From Corynebacterium kutscheri (GTDB lineage: Bacteria; Actinomycetota; Actinomycetes; Mycobacteriales; Mycobacteriaceae), in NCBI RefSeq assembly GCF_000980835.1, contig NZ_CP011312.1:62001-126000 (forward strand): DNA of 64,000 bases. Reading direction: 5' to 3'. This document shows positions 35,930 to 43,988 of the stretch, in pieces. The notes beneath the pieces were generated by a model. The model saw nothing but the letters and a program-made list of their open reading frames with translations. It was not told the origin of the DNA and did no database searches. Made by a program: the position numbers and the translations under genes. Each line of letters opens with the position of its first letter. The first letter of the stretch is position 1.

Positions 35930-36274
35930 ATGAAGATTCGTAAAATCAGTCTTGCTATTGTTAGTGCTCTTATGATGGCAGGTTCTGCGGTTGCAATTGC
36001 TCCAGTACAGGCTTTCACTCCTGAGAATTTAGCAGAGAATATTCAACGTAATTTTTCGCAATACTGGGATGGGGGTGTTCAATGGTGTGTTGGTGAGTAC
36101 GGTGAGGAACAGCGTTCCCTCTGCCAGTACTACACAACGGTGTCTTTGAACTATCAGATCTATGTGGATGATAGCCGTCATCAGGCTAAAGCTGAGTACT
36201 TTAAGTCTTTGGTGGACAAGGTTGCAAAGAAGCTTTATGAATCAAAGTATGGTGTGGAGAGTGAGACTCTTTAA
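35930..36274 (+). CDS. Small secreted two-cysteine protein (element A)
   Basis: A 114-residue protein with a clear signal peptide (MKIRKISLAIVSALMMAG, cleavage after APVQA at residue 28). The mature part, about 86 residues, is helical and charged, with two cysteines in WCVGEYGEEQRSLCQYY and a Lys-rich C-terminal helix. AAAAGGGGA eight bases before the ATG is a strong ribosome-binding site. A paralogue with the same GEYGEEQRSLC core is found at 46538 in element E. No known domain. A membrane-protein gene follows, after a terminator, inside the same element. Confidence 0.75.
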   Translation: MKIRKISLAIVSALMMAGSAVAIAPVQAFTPENLAENIQRNFSQYWDGGVQWCVGEYGEEQRSLCQYYTTVSLNYQIYVDDSRHQAKAEYFKSLVDKVAKKLYESKYGVESETL

Positions 36275-36334
36275 CGCTTAAGTTAATGCCGGTTTTTTAG
36301 TTTTGGCTACGGTCTTTGATCTGTGTTATTTATG

Positions 36335-36373
36335 CTCTTATGATTCCTTCGCTTGGGATCGTAAGAGTTTTTT
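36335..36373 (+). terminator. Terminator after the secreted-protein gene of element A
   Basis: CTCTTATGATTCC pairs with GGGATCGTAAGAG (G-T pairs allowed) and TTTTTT follows. An almost identical terminator is present at 46948 in element E. Confidence 0.85.
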
Positions 36374-36467
36374 GTTGTTATGAGGCTAGTTAGTGTGCGA
36401 TTTCATGTTTCGCACCGGCGGCAAGAGATTTTGGTGTCTTAATTATATTAAGAGTTAGGGGGAACTG

Positions 36468-36809
36468 GTGCAGGTAAAGATTTTGGCTATGCTCTCAGCA
36501 TTTCTGTTGGTATTAGCATTTCTTAGTGTGCTTTTTTGGACTCGGGAAGCAGCACTTATCCTTGTAACGATGTCGACGATTGACCTTATATTGGCAATGT
36601 ATATCCAGCATTTCAAGTGTGCCAGTGAAAAAATGACTGGAGCCTTGAAAGCGGAATTAGCAACCGAGATTATTTTTTTAGTTTTGGGTTTTTTCATCAT
36701 CTTAATATTTGATAATTGGGTTGGGATGATGCCTTATTTCTATTCTTTAATGAATATTTTTATAGTCAAAAAACAAAGAGTTGCCAAGGTCGATGATTCA
36801 GACATGTAA
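36468..36809 (+). CDS. Four-helix membrane protein (element A)
   Basis: A 113-residue protein with about four hydrophobic segments (ILAMLSAFLLVLAFLSVLFW, LILVTMSTIDLILAMYI, IIFLVLGFFIILIF, MMPYFYSLMNIFIV) and a basic tail. Start GTG at 36468, with AGGGGG six bases upstream. No family recognised. It takes the same position as the small membrane proteins in elements C, D and E, which suggests a partner or immunity role for the secreted protein; that is inference. Confidence 0.65.
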   Translation: MQVKILAMLSAFLLVLAFLSVLFWTREAALILVTMSTIDLILAMYIQHFKCASEKMTGALKAELATEIIFLVLGFFIILIFDNWVGMMPYFYSLMNIFIVKKQRVAKVDDSDM

Positions 36810-37220
36810 TTGAGGCATAACAGGTAGTGGCGTATGCATAAATATGGGCTAAATAGTGGGAAGTTTGTTTGCTTTGATACGCCGTGAGTATTTTAGGTAA
36901 ATCTTTTGTATCTTGTGGTTGTGATTGCAATCAGTTAATACGGTGGTGTTTTTGGGGCTAGGTATTTAGTTCTGTGGTTGGTTTTGGTCTCGAACAAGGG
37001 CCGAACATAGGTTGAGTTATTGCTAGTAGGGCAAGGAAATATCTTGACTAGGGATTATAAGGTTGGGATTTTGAATCTCTTCGGGTGGTACCGAAGATGT
37101 AGTCTGATTTGTAGCCGCTAATAAACGAGGTATTTTTAAGGAAAATAAGGGTAAAAAGCGTTTTTCCAAGTTTGGTTTATTGAGAAAAAGCGTCCTTTTT
37201 ATGAGTTCTAGGCGTAGGCG
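36810..37220 (+). other. Right end of element A and junction
   Basis: Contains CGAACAAGGGCCGAACATAGG (two arm-like repeats, near 36992-37012), GCTAGTAGGG and the degenerate core at 37045. After it comes AT-rich sequence with no gene. Confidence 0.5.
37045..37092 (+). repeat. Degenerate 48-bp core, copy 2
   Basis: TGACTAGGGATTATAAGGTT continuing to GTGGTACC. It aligns without gaps to the tRNA-Arg core over 48 bases with 35 identities by my count, and is preceded by the same GCTRGTAGGG block as the exact copies at 44694 and 46162. Confidence 0.6.
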
Positions 37221-37607
37221 TTACCTAGAAATTATTTGATGGTGATCAAATATTTGCGATAAAACATGTGCTGATGCAATATAAACAGCTGCAGCAAGTA
37301 ATGCATGTACTGCTCCTGTTGCTACGGCGGTATAAGATAATGCAACAATAAAAAATATTGCGGTAGCTGTGGCATATTCTACTATCTTTTTGTAGTGTTC
37401 AAGATTTTTGGCTGGAAATCTTAACCCAATAAGTATCCAACCAAAAAAGAATTTGAGTAGTAAGTCTAGGAGAAAAGCTACTAGCCACATCCATATGCAC
37501 CATATGATTGCTACTGGCAACGTTATGGAATGTAATCCGTCAGCCACGTGGAGTAGAAATATTCCGATAAAAGCCGGTACTAGTGGAAAGACAAGCATAA
37601 ATACCAC
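37221..37607 (-). CDS. Hypothetical four-helix membrane protein
   Basis: A 128-residue protein with four hydrophobic segments (MLVFPLVPAFIGIFLLHVA, VAIIWCIWMWLVAFLLDLLL, ATAIFFIVALSYTAVATGAV, LLAAAVYIASAHVLSQIF). The size and helix layout recall the YrvL regulatory membrane proteins, but no sequence motif proves it. The start is GTG at 37607 or ATG at 37598. No clear operon partner; the next gene on the same strand lies 209 bp upstream. Confidence 0.55.
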   Translation of the reverse strand: MVFMLVFPLVPAFIGIFLLHVADGLHSITLPVAIIWCIWMWLVAFLLDLLLKFFFGWILIGLRFPAKNLEHYKKIVEYATATAIFFIVALSYTAVATGAVHALLAAAVYIASAHVLSQIFDHHQIISR

Positions 37608-37815
37608 TACGCCGAAAAAGCATAACTATTCTTTAATTACGCGCATGATAAGCCCGATTTTAGTATGTGTTTCGATTTCATCGGGGGTGGAGGTAAAACC
37701 CTTCTCATAAGTAGTGCACTTTGTCCTAGTAGATACCGGATTAGTTTATTTTTACAATGGTGACGTGCAGATAGGGTGAGCCTTGAGGATTAGCTCTAGT
37801 TTACCGAGCCTACAG

Positions 37816-38403
37816 CTAAGCTTGGCGTTTATTTTTTCGTAAAAATACGATTGCAAGCACAAGACCAATAATGATCAATAGCACACTAGCGATGAGATCG
37901 GCTAGATACGTAGGCCATGGTAGGTCGGTTCGGACTGGAAGGTATCCACGTAGGAATGGTTCGGCGATAAAAAGAAGCGGAATAATGAGCTCGATTTTGG
38001 GTATTTTTTGAGAAAAGAACCCTAATAGGCCAAAGATTGGTCCGAAAATAAGAGCAACGATAAACCAGAGGAAATCGTTTGAAAAAATATTTAGGCCATA
38101 AACTCCTAAAATTACACATGCGATGTAGTGGATTATCAGCATGAAAAATAAGATGCCTGCTCCGGCTAAAGCTGCATGTAGTGGGCGTCGTAGTTTTGTT
38201 TTTTCACCCCAAAGGTTTGATTTTCCTGCCCAAAAAGCACAGCTTGCCCAGAGAATATTTGATCCTAGAATTTTTCCCGATAAGTTGCGGAAAAATAGTA
38301 AGGTATCTGCTTTCCCTTCAAGTATGCCGAAAAGAGTTAGGTGAGTGAATGCGTATCCGATGGCAATGATCGCGCAGAGAGGTAGTAGTCGTTGAGTTTT
38401 CAT
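37816..38403 (-). CDS. Multi-span membrane protein of unknown function
   Basis: A 195-residue protein with about six helices. LLFFRNLSGKILGSNILWASCAFWAGK near the N-terminus (quoted in part for position) and DFLWFIVALIFGPIFGLLGFF resemble DUF6518-type membrane proteins; this is a weak match made by eye. It ends in a basic tail (RKNKRQA). A hairpin (AAAGGCTTGCT / AGCAAGCCTT, 38427-38460) lies just upstream of its start codon and could influence its expression. Confidence 0.55.
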   Translation of the reverse strand: MKTQRLLPLCAIIAIGYAFTHLTLFGILEGKADTLLFFRNLSGKILGSNILWASCAFWAGKSNLWGEKTKLRRPLHAALAGAGILFFMLIIHYIACVILGVYGLNIFSNDFLWFIVALIFGPIFGLLGFFSQKIPKIELIIPLLFIAEPFLRGYLPVRTDLPWPTYLADLIASVLLIIIGLVLAIVFLRKNKRQA

Positions 38404-39055
38404 AAGTAAGAGTTCCTATATCTAGGAAAGGCTTGCTAAAAACTTTGAAAAGCAAGCCTTAACTGGAAGGGAGTTAAAGAAAATTATTGTTTATTGCGTA
38501 GACCAATACGCGTGGCAATAATCCGCTAGCACACCACCCGTTACGTATTACCGATGCCGACGATCCTGGTCGTGCACTTTTACTATGCATTTAATCTGCA
38601 TTGTATTTTTTAACTGGTGTACTACTTATGTTTTTAGGATTAGGCGTTTCATTATTTTTCCTCGTACTTGGAGTAATACAGCTACCAGTGCTACCGCTTG
38701 GGATAAGGTTTTAATGAGGTCTAGTTGGAATGTGGTGACCTCTGTTTTAATCAAACACTAAGGTTATAATAGTGTGGTTTTATTATTTTATTAAGTAGTT
38801 TTTAACACATTGAATGTGGATGCTCTGTATGGTTGATCTAGGGCTTGCAGCAAGCTTTTCGACGAGATTTATACCTGCGATATGAGAAACCCTATTGTGT
38901 GGTTTTTATCAAGAAATAATTTTTGATAGAGACAAGTGTTTTAGCGTCAACCACTTTTTAGTGGCAAGATTCAAGGCATAACTTGTTCTTCGAAAAAATA
39001 GTTAAAACCCCAGTTCACAGTGCATGTGGACTGGGGTTTAGCTATGTCGGATGGG
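38404..39055. other. 650-bp intergenic stretch
   Basis: Contains the hairpin at 38427-38460, a 28-codon hydrophobic frame (38628-38714, MFLGLGVSLFFLVLGVIQL) without a visible ribosome-binding site, and the ccdA terminator at 39004-39040. I see no other gene. Confidence 0.4.
39004..39040 (-). terminator. Terminator of the ccdA operon
   Basis: AAAACCCCAGTTCACA pairs with TGGACTGGGGTTT, with an A-rich left side that reads as a T-run on the minus strand. It lies 16 bp beyond the ccdA stop codon. Confidence 0.7.
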
Positions 39056-39874
39056 TTAAGCTTGTGGAACTTTTGTCCGAGACGCTTTAATGCCGACAAG
39101 GATCGTCGCAAAGAGGGAAGCAGTAAAAAGCACCCACCTATCTGAGACAGCACCGAGTCTACTCTGTGCCCAAGACTGGATAGAGAATTGGGTATCAGTG
39201 TTGAGCAGGGTTGGTAAAGAGGCGGAACCATAGCTGGTGATGAAAAGCCAACCAATGAGGACAAAGATGACGCCGGCTGCCATAGATAAGGTATTGGTAC
39301 GCAGTGGGCCGAGCTGAATTTCTTTACCGCGCAGCCAGGATTTTTGGCCGAGCTCGAAACGATCCCATAGTAGTGCTAACAAAAATAGTGGCAGTGCCAT
39401 ACCGGCAGCGTAGGCAGTCATAATGAGTGCGCCATATGCGGTGGAGCCAGAGACTGCGGCAGTTGTTAGTACTGCGCCTAGTAGTGGTCCGGCGCAGAAA
39501 CCTGCGAACCCATAGACTGCGCCGAGGAAAAAGACGGGGATAACGCCCTGGCCGCGTACTCGTGAAGAGAGGTTCGCCAGGAATGGAATACGGAATCCGC
39601 CGCCGAAGAAGCTGATAATACCTAAGATGATAATCAACCAGCCGCCAATAAGAATCGCCTGGTCACGGTTACTAGCTAGCCAGGTGGCTAGGCCGGTGCC
39701 AATGGGTACCAGTGTCGAACAGAGTCCAAGGAAAAAGACAAATGTTTTGGCGGTAAGTTCTTTAATTGATGAGAACGCATAGGCGAAAAACGCAGGCACC
39801 AAGAGAGCGGAGCAGGGGCTAATCAGGGTGAGCACACCTGCTGCGAAGGCGCCAATAAGGCCGACAGAAAGCAT
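39056..39874 (-). CDS. ccdA: CcdA-type thiol-disulfide transporter
   Basis: A 272-residue protein with the CcdA/DsbD-beta pattern of membrane helices. Proline-flanked cysteines occur in LISPCSALLVPAFF (first half) and YGFAGFCAGPLLGAVL (second half); these shuttle reducing power from cytoplasmic thioredoxin to the outside. The C-terminal third adds extra helices. It lies directly behind a 29-residue microprotein and a DsbA-like gene, so the operon probably handles disulfides in secreted proteins. GGAGG inside the microprotein's last codons serves as its ribosome-binding site. Confidence 0.88.
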   Translation of the reverse strand: MLSVGLIGAFAAGVLTLISPCSALLVPAFFAYAFSSIKELTAKTFVFFLGLCSTLVPIGTGLATWLASNRDQAILIGGWLIIILGIISFFGGGFRIPFLANLSSRVRGQGVIPVFFLGAVYGFAGFCAGPLLGAVLTTAAVSGSTAYGALIMTAYAAGMALPLFLLALLWDRFELGQKSWLRGKEIQLGPLRTNTLSMAAGVIFVLIGWLFITSYGSASLPTLLNTDTQFSIQSWAQSRLGAVSDRWVLFTASLFATILVGIKASRTKVPQA

Positions 39875-39964
39875 TTATCCTCCTAGGGCGTAACCAAGTA
39901 ATGCCGCAGTGAGCACTACTAAAACGATAAATAGGATTGCTAACCAGTGCGGAGTGTTATGCAT
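39875..39964 (-). CDS. 29-residue membrane microprotein between dsbA-like and ccdA
   Basis: The frame ATG (39964) to TAA (39875) encodes MHNTPHWLAILFIVLVVL followed by TAALLGYALGG: a single membrane helix with a short N-terminal cytoplasmic or external end. Its ATG overlaps the dsbA-like stop (ATGCATAA) and its stop touches the ccdA start codon, so all three are translationally coupled. The helix ends in a glycine zipper-like LGYALGG. It is too short for usual gene calling. The tight packing is the main support; a role as a small subunit of the thiol-transfer system is inference. Confidence 0.65.
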   Translation of the reverse strand: MHNTPHWLAILFIVLVVLTAALLGYALGG

Positions 39965-40883
39965 TCGCAGCTGGCACCTCGATTTCACCATTGGCAACCT
40001 TGGCTAATTGCTGCTGGATAATTTCTTCAAATACTTCTAGTGGCTGTGCACCAGAAACGAATTGGTCGCCAACAAAAAAGCTTGGGGTTCCGGTTAAACC
40101 AATTCCGGTGGCGTATTGGCTGGCCTGCATAACGGCTTGGTCGTAGGTTCCATTGGTTGCTTCGGTGCGGAAACGCTCAATATCAGGTACGCCAGCTTGC
40201 TGTGCGAAGCCCACAAAATCGTCGATAGTAAAGTGCGGATGCCCATTAACGCTTTGCGACGCTTTGTAGAGGGCTGCTTTGTATTCGTGGAATTTACCTT
40301 GTGCGGCAGCTGCGCGTCCAGCTTTTGCTGCCTCAACTGCATTGGGTCCGTTGACTGGTAGATCGTTCCATTCCACGCGTACTAGGCCAGTGTTAACGTA
40401 CTTAGCCATAATGGTGGGGTGGGTCTGGTTTTGGTGGCGGGAGCAGAATGGGCACTCGAAGTCAGAAAATTCTGAGATCACCACGGGAGCATCAAGTGCG
40501 CCAATGCCAAAGGGGTCGCTCATGCTGCGACGGTGTACTTTAAGCACATCATCTTGGGAAGTGATCTCGCCGGATGGACCAAAGACCTGAGCATTTCCGG
40601 TTCCATCACTAAATTGTGTACCAGGGGTGGCCTTGGCAGCAAGCGTGGCAATATCATCTTCGTTCATTGCGGCAACGGTGTCAGCTTCAGCAGTAGGCGA
40701 GGCTACTGCATTATTAGCACTGGTGGCCGTATTTGTTCCGGAAGCAGTTTGATCGGTACCACGTTCACCGAGCAAATAACCAACGGCGAGAGCGAGTAAG
40801 ACAATAACTGTTACCAGCGCCCACATTATTGGAGATATCGTGGAAAGCGCTGAGGGTTTGTTCGCAGAGTTCCTTGAAGACAT
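39957..40883 (-). CDS. Membrane-anchored DsbA-like thiol-disulfide oxidoreductase
   Basis: A 308-residue protein with one N-terminal membrane anchor (MWALVTVIVLLALAVGYLL, about residues 20-40), a Thr/Ala-rich linker and a thioredoxin-fold DsbA domain. The active site is SDFECPFCSRHQ (CPFC), followed by the helical insertion and the cis-proline loop GLTGTPSFFVGD. It acts outside the membrane in oxidative folding. First gene of the dsbA-microprotein-ccdA operon. Confidence 0.9.
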   Translation of the reverse strand: MSSRNSANKPSALSTISPIMWALVTVIVLLALAVGYLLGERGTDQTASGTNTATSANNAVASPTAEADTVAAMNEDDIATLAAKATPGTQFSDGTGNAQVFGPSGEITSQDDVLKVHRRSMSDPFGIGALDAPVVISEFSDFECPFCSRHQNQTHPTIMAKYVNTGLVRVEWNDLPVNGPNAVEAAKAGRAAAAQGKFHEYKAALYKASQSVNGHPHFTIDDFVGFAQQAGVPDIERFRTEATNGTYDQAVMQASQYATGIGLTGTPSFFVGDQFVSGAQPLEVFEEIIQQQLAKVANGEIEVPAANA

Positions 40884-41400
40884 GGCTGCATTTTAGGTGA
40901 CATGTCAAAAAGAATCGAATGATATTGTGACGGTATTTTTGTCCCTAAAATGGCAATAAAGGGTAAAAGTCCTAGCTGCGGGCACCTATAACATCCATAA
41001 CATATTTAATTGGTGTGATGTCAAACATGATGACAGGTTCATTGAGAGGTGGGGTACGGGGGTGGGGTGATATGGATGGGTTGGTCCCCAATGTTAAAAA
41101 CATTACCCCTTAAAGAGGTTAATTTATTGTTCCTTCTTTAGTTATTAAAAAAGCCAATGAACTGCATATTTCTCACTTTTTTCTTTATGGTGCGGAGTAT
41201 TGACCCCCAAAATGGGTAGGTTATTGGCTAGCTAATCGGTAGGGTAATGCACATCATTATTCTGGTTGACTTTTAGTTAAGTGATAAGGCCGGTGGAAAC
41301 CTGCCGTTCAAATATTTTTCTAAAAACCCACTCGGATTTTGTTGTAGCTGTGTGAAATGTGCCCCGCTCTTAACGTTTAGATAAATTCAGAAAGGACACC
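40884..41400. other. Divergent promoter region of dsbA-like and DASS transporter genes
   Basis: A 517-bp AT-rich interval between two divergent genes. No ORF is supported. TGATGTCAAACATGATGACA near 41015-41040 and TTAAAGAGGTTAA near 41110 are candidate regulatory sequences, not assignable. Confidence 0.35.
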
Positions 41401-42975
41401 ATGAGTACTCCTATTACCCATGAATCTTCGTCCCATTCTCTTGCTGAAGACGCTGAGGTGCGGGATCAGTCGGAATCTCGTCGTCAAATAACCGGCCTGA
41501 TTGTCGGTATTGCCCTGGCGGTACTGATTTATTTTATTTTTCCTGCTTCGGCAGTAGATACGGTTCTTAGTGCCGACCCAGAGTTGGAAACAAACCATGC
41601 ATCCTTGCGGATTACTGCAGCTATTGCTGTGCTTATGGGAGCGTGGTGGATGACTGAGGCAATCCCCTTGGCGTCCACGGCATTAGTGCCATTAGCTGCA
41701 TTCCCTCTTTTTCAGGTGATTTCTTTTAGCAATATTGCCGCACCTTATGCATCCTCGACGATTTTCTTGTTTATGGGTGGGTTTATCCTGGCTTTAGGTA
41801 TGCAACGCTGGAACTTACACCGTCGATTAGCATTAGCTGTTGTGCTTATGGTTGGTACAAAACCTAAGCAACTTATCGCAGGATTTATGCTGGCAACAGG
41901 CTTTTTATCGATGTGGGTATCGAATACCGCAACCGCCGTAGTGATGCTTCCGATTGGTGTTTCTGTGTTGCAACTGACTGCGGAATCAGTAGGTGGAATG
42001 CGTAACCAGAAGAAATTCGCTACTGGGCTGATGCTGGCGATCGCTTATGCAGCGTCGATAGGCTCTTTGGGAACTATTATTGGTACCCCGCCAAATGCTT
42101 TATTGGTTGCCTATATGAAGGATAACCATGACATCAATATTGGTTTCGGGCAGTGGATGCTAGTTGGTGTGCCGCTGGCCGTGGTGTTTATGACGATTGC
42201 CTGGGCGATTTTGGTAACTATATTTAAACCTGAAGTCGATGATATTCCTGGTGGGCGGGAAATGATTCGCGGGGAACTCGACAAGATGGGACGTATGGGC
42301 TTTGGCGAGGCAGCTACGGCAGTGATCTTCATCCTGGCCGCATTAAGCTGGGTTTTTGTTCCACTAATTGTGCAGTGGGCGGGCTGGTCAATCAAAGTTG
42401 ATGATGCATTAATTGGCATTGTTGCTGCACTACTTTTATTTATGATTCCTGCCGATACTAAAACCGGCGTGCGCCTTATGGATTGGAAAACTGCTAATGA
42501 ACTTCCCTGGGATGTATTGCTGCTTTTCGGTGGTGGATTAGCGCTATCAAAAATGTTTTCTACCTCAGGGTTATCGCTGTGGATTGGCGAGTTAGCAAAA
42601 AATCTTGATGCACTACCTACTTTTGTCCTTGTTGCAGTAATTACTGGTTTGGTGCTCCTGTTGACTGAATTTACTTCAAATACGGCTACAGCTGCTACCT
42701 TCTTGCCGATTATGGCCGGCGTTGCCATCGGTATTGGTCTGACTACTCATGGCGACCAGAACATTTTGTTGTTGACTATCCCAGTTGCGCTTTCTGCTAC
42801 CTGTGCTTTTATGTTGCCAGTTGCCACCCCGCCGAATGCGATTGCTTTTGGCTCGGGATATGTAAAAATTGGGGACATGGTCAAAGGTGGATTATGGCTG
42901 AATTTGGTCGGTATTATTCTGGTTACGCTTGTCACCTACTTCTTGACCGTTCCCGTTTTTGGTTTGGTGTTTTAA
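41401..42975 (+). CDS. DASS-family sodium:dicarboxylate symporter
   Basis: A 524-residue transporter with about 12 membrane helices. The two sodium-binding SNT motifs are SMWVSNTATAVVMLP (first repeat) and TEFTSNTATAATFLP (second), each followed by a proline-Asn pair (GTPPNALLVAYM; ATPPNAIAFGSG). These are diagnostic of the divalent anion:Na+ family that imports succinate, fumarate and malate; C. glutamicum has related carriers. GAAAGGA precedes the ATG. It stands alone. Confidence 0.93.
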   Translation: MSTPITHESSSHSLAEDAEVRDQSESRRQITGLIVGIALAVLIYFIFPASAVDTVLSADPELETNHASLRITAAIAVLMGAWWMTEAIPLASTALVPLAAFPLFQVISFSNIAAPYASSTIFLFMGGFILALGMQRWNLHRRLALAVVLMVGTKPKQLIAGFMLATGFLSMWVSNTATAVVMLPIGVSVLQLTAESVGGMRNQKKFATGLMLAIAYAASIGSLGTIIGTPPNALLVAYMKDNHDINIGFGQWMLVGVPLAVVFMTIAWAILVTIFKPEVDDIPGGREMIRGELDKMGRMGFGEAATAVIFILAALSWVFVPLIVQWAGWSIKVDDALIGIVAALLLFMIPADTKTGVRLMDWKTANELPWDVLLLFGGGLALSKMFSTSGLSLWIGELAKNLDALPTFVLVAVITGLVLLLTEFTSNTATAATFLPIMAGVAIGIGLTTHGDQNILLLTIPVALSATCAFMLPVATPPNAIAFGSGYVKIGDMVKGGLWLNLVGIILVTLVTYFLTVPVFGLVF

Positions 42976-43109
42976 CTCCTCGTAGTTAGTACAAGGTAAA
43001 ATTTTGTGGTTCAGTCTTTTTATGCTTTGCGACGGTTGTAAGAATTAATTTGGTGAAATACGCCGTATGAGGTAACATTTCACTTCGTTGCACCGCACAG
43101 TGCCACAAT

Positions 43110-43185
43110 GCGCCCGTAGCTCAACGGATAGAGCATCTGACTACGGATCAGAAGGTTGGGGGTTCGAATCCCTCCGGGCGCACCA
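43110..43185 (+). tRNA. tRNA-Arg (ACG), second copy
   Basis: Identical over all 76 bases to the tRNA at 35405. It lies downstream of the DASS transporter gene and heads the tandem element array C-D-E. Confidence 0.95.
43138..43185 (+). repeat. 48-bp att-like core, copy 3 (inside tRNA-Arg)
   Basis: Identical to the core at 35433. Confidence 0.9.
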
Positions 43186-43187
43186 TT

Positions 43188-43223
43188 AAAACCCCTGGTA
43201 GAAGCCATTTTTGCCAGGGGTTT
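43188..43223 (+). terminator. Terminator of tRNA-Arg copy 2
   Basis: AAACCCCTGG pairs with CCAGGGGTTT directly after the CCA end. Confidence 0.75.
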
Positions 43224-43324
43224 CATGTTGTTTTGGCCAGTGAAGTATGTGCTTGTGTTGTTGCAGGTTGTTGCATCTTGTTATTTCTCGACCCGAACAA
43301 AAACCGAACAGAAAAGGAAGCCGT

Positions 43325-43546
43325 ATGGATGCCCTAGAAGCGCGCCTTGACAAGCTACAAAGTGATCTTGATGATGAGCGCGCGAAACGCCGCAATGCGG
43401 AAGCTGACAATCACGGTCTGCATATGGCTTTGGTAACAACAGTAACGCATTTAGAGCAGCTAATACGTTGGGTAGATGGTGGTGCAAAACCACCTAGGCC
43501 AGATGATATTGATTTAGATGCGATCAAAGCACTATTGAAAATATAA
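43325..43546 (+). CDS. Small coiled-coil protein beside the arm repeats
   Basis: A 73-residue soluble protein starting MDALEARLDKLQSDLDDER, a heptad-rich helix through about residue 45, then a Pro-rich turn and an acidic helix. AGGAAG four bases before the ATG supports the start; the arm-type ACCGAACA repeats end immediately upstream, so the promoter and repeats overlap. It has no match I recognise. Its position at the element end would suit an accessory DNA-binding or regulatory protein, but this is inference. The unusually long perfect terminator follows. Confidence 0.6.
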   Translation: MDALEARLDKLQSDLDDERAKRRNAEADNHGLHMALVTTVTHLEQLIRWVDGGAKPPRPDDIDLDAIKALLKI

Positions 43547-43600
43547 AAATACCCCCCTTTAGCTGGTGTTTATACCAGCTAAAGGGGGGTATTTTTATAT
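43541..43600. terminator. Long perfect inverted repeat, bidirectional terminator
   Basis: ATATAAAAATACCCCCCTTT plus AGCTGGT pairs without mismatch with ACCAGCT plus AAAGGGGGGTATTTTTATAT (27 bp, six-base loop). It overlaps the stop codon of the coiled-coil gene and faces the end of the minus-strand cargo. Confidence 0.8.
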
Positions 43601-43657
43601 TTTAGGTTACCGAGTTTTTCCTCTTAGCCTAGCCAGCGTCCGATAGTCGCCTAAATT

Positions 43658-43966
43658 TTAATTAAAGATTAGTGCAGCGGCAAAAATAACTGTCAGTATT
43701 AAAGCGCCTATACCTGCAAGGGTGAAGGCTTTTTTATTCTGAATTACCCATGCTCCTTCGGAAGATGGTGTAGCAGAAAAACGTGTCGATATAGTAGCAG
43801 CAACCCATGAAACGAGAAAGAACGGTATCCAGATCCATTCCGGATAGCTAAATTTTATAGACATTATTGCTGCACCGGCGGTTATAGAGGCGGCTACGGT
43901 TGCAGCATATGCCACCATGGGCATAACAATCCCATAGGGTGTTTTAATTAAAGCTGTCAACTTCAT
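43658..43966 (-). CDS. Three- or four-helix membrane protein (element C)
   Basis: A 102-residue protein starting MKLTALIKTPYGIVMPMVAY, with hydrophobic segments at about 14-35, 42-60 and 82-101. It directly follows the secreted four-Cys protein gene on the same strand (22 bp apart), so the two form an operon. No family recognised. A longer start at 44017 would overlap the secreted gene and is less likely. It may protect against, export or anchor its partner; inference from position. Confidence 0.6.
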   Translation of the reverse strand: MKLTALIKTPYGIVMPMVAYAATVAASITAGAAIMSIKFSYPEWIWIPFFLVSWVAATISTRFSATPSSEGAWVIQNKKAFTLAGIGALILTVIFAAALIFN

Positions 43967-43988
43967 TGTAGTTTTGTGTGCCTTTGTT

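Larger units (their letters stand above)
35433..37092 (+). mobile_element. Non-autonomous tRNA-Arg element A
   Basis: A unit of about 1.6 kb between the 3' part of the first tRNA-Arg and a degenerate core copy at 37045. Left end: core, terminator hairpin, a shared 60-bp segment (GTGTTGTTTTGGCCAGTGAA at its start) and 11-bp-period ACCGAACA repeats. Right end: related CCGAACA repeats and GCTAGTAGGG before the last core. Cargo: a secreted protein and a membrane protein. No integrase. Confidence 0.65.

Noticed and set aside
37621..37710. Possible continuation of the 37221 membrane gene upstream
   Set aside because: Stops interrupt the frame; the hydrophobic start at 37607 is sufficient.
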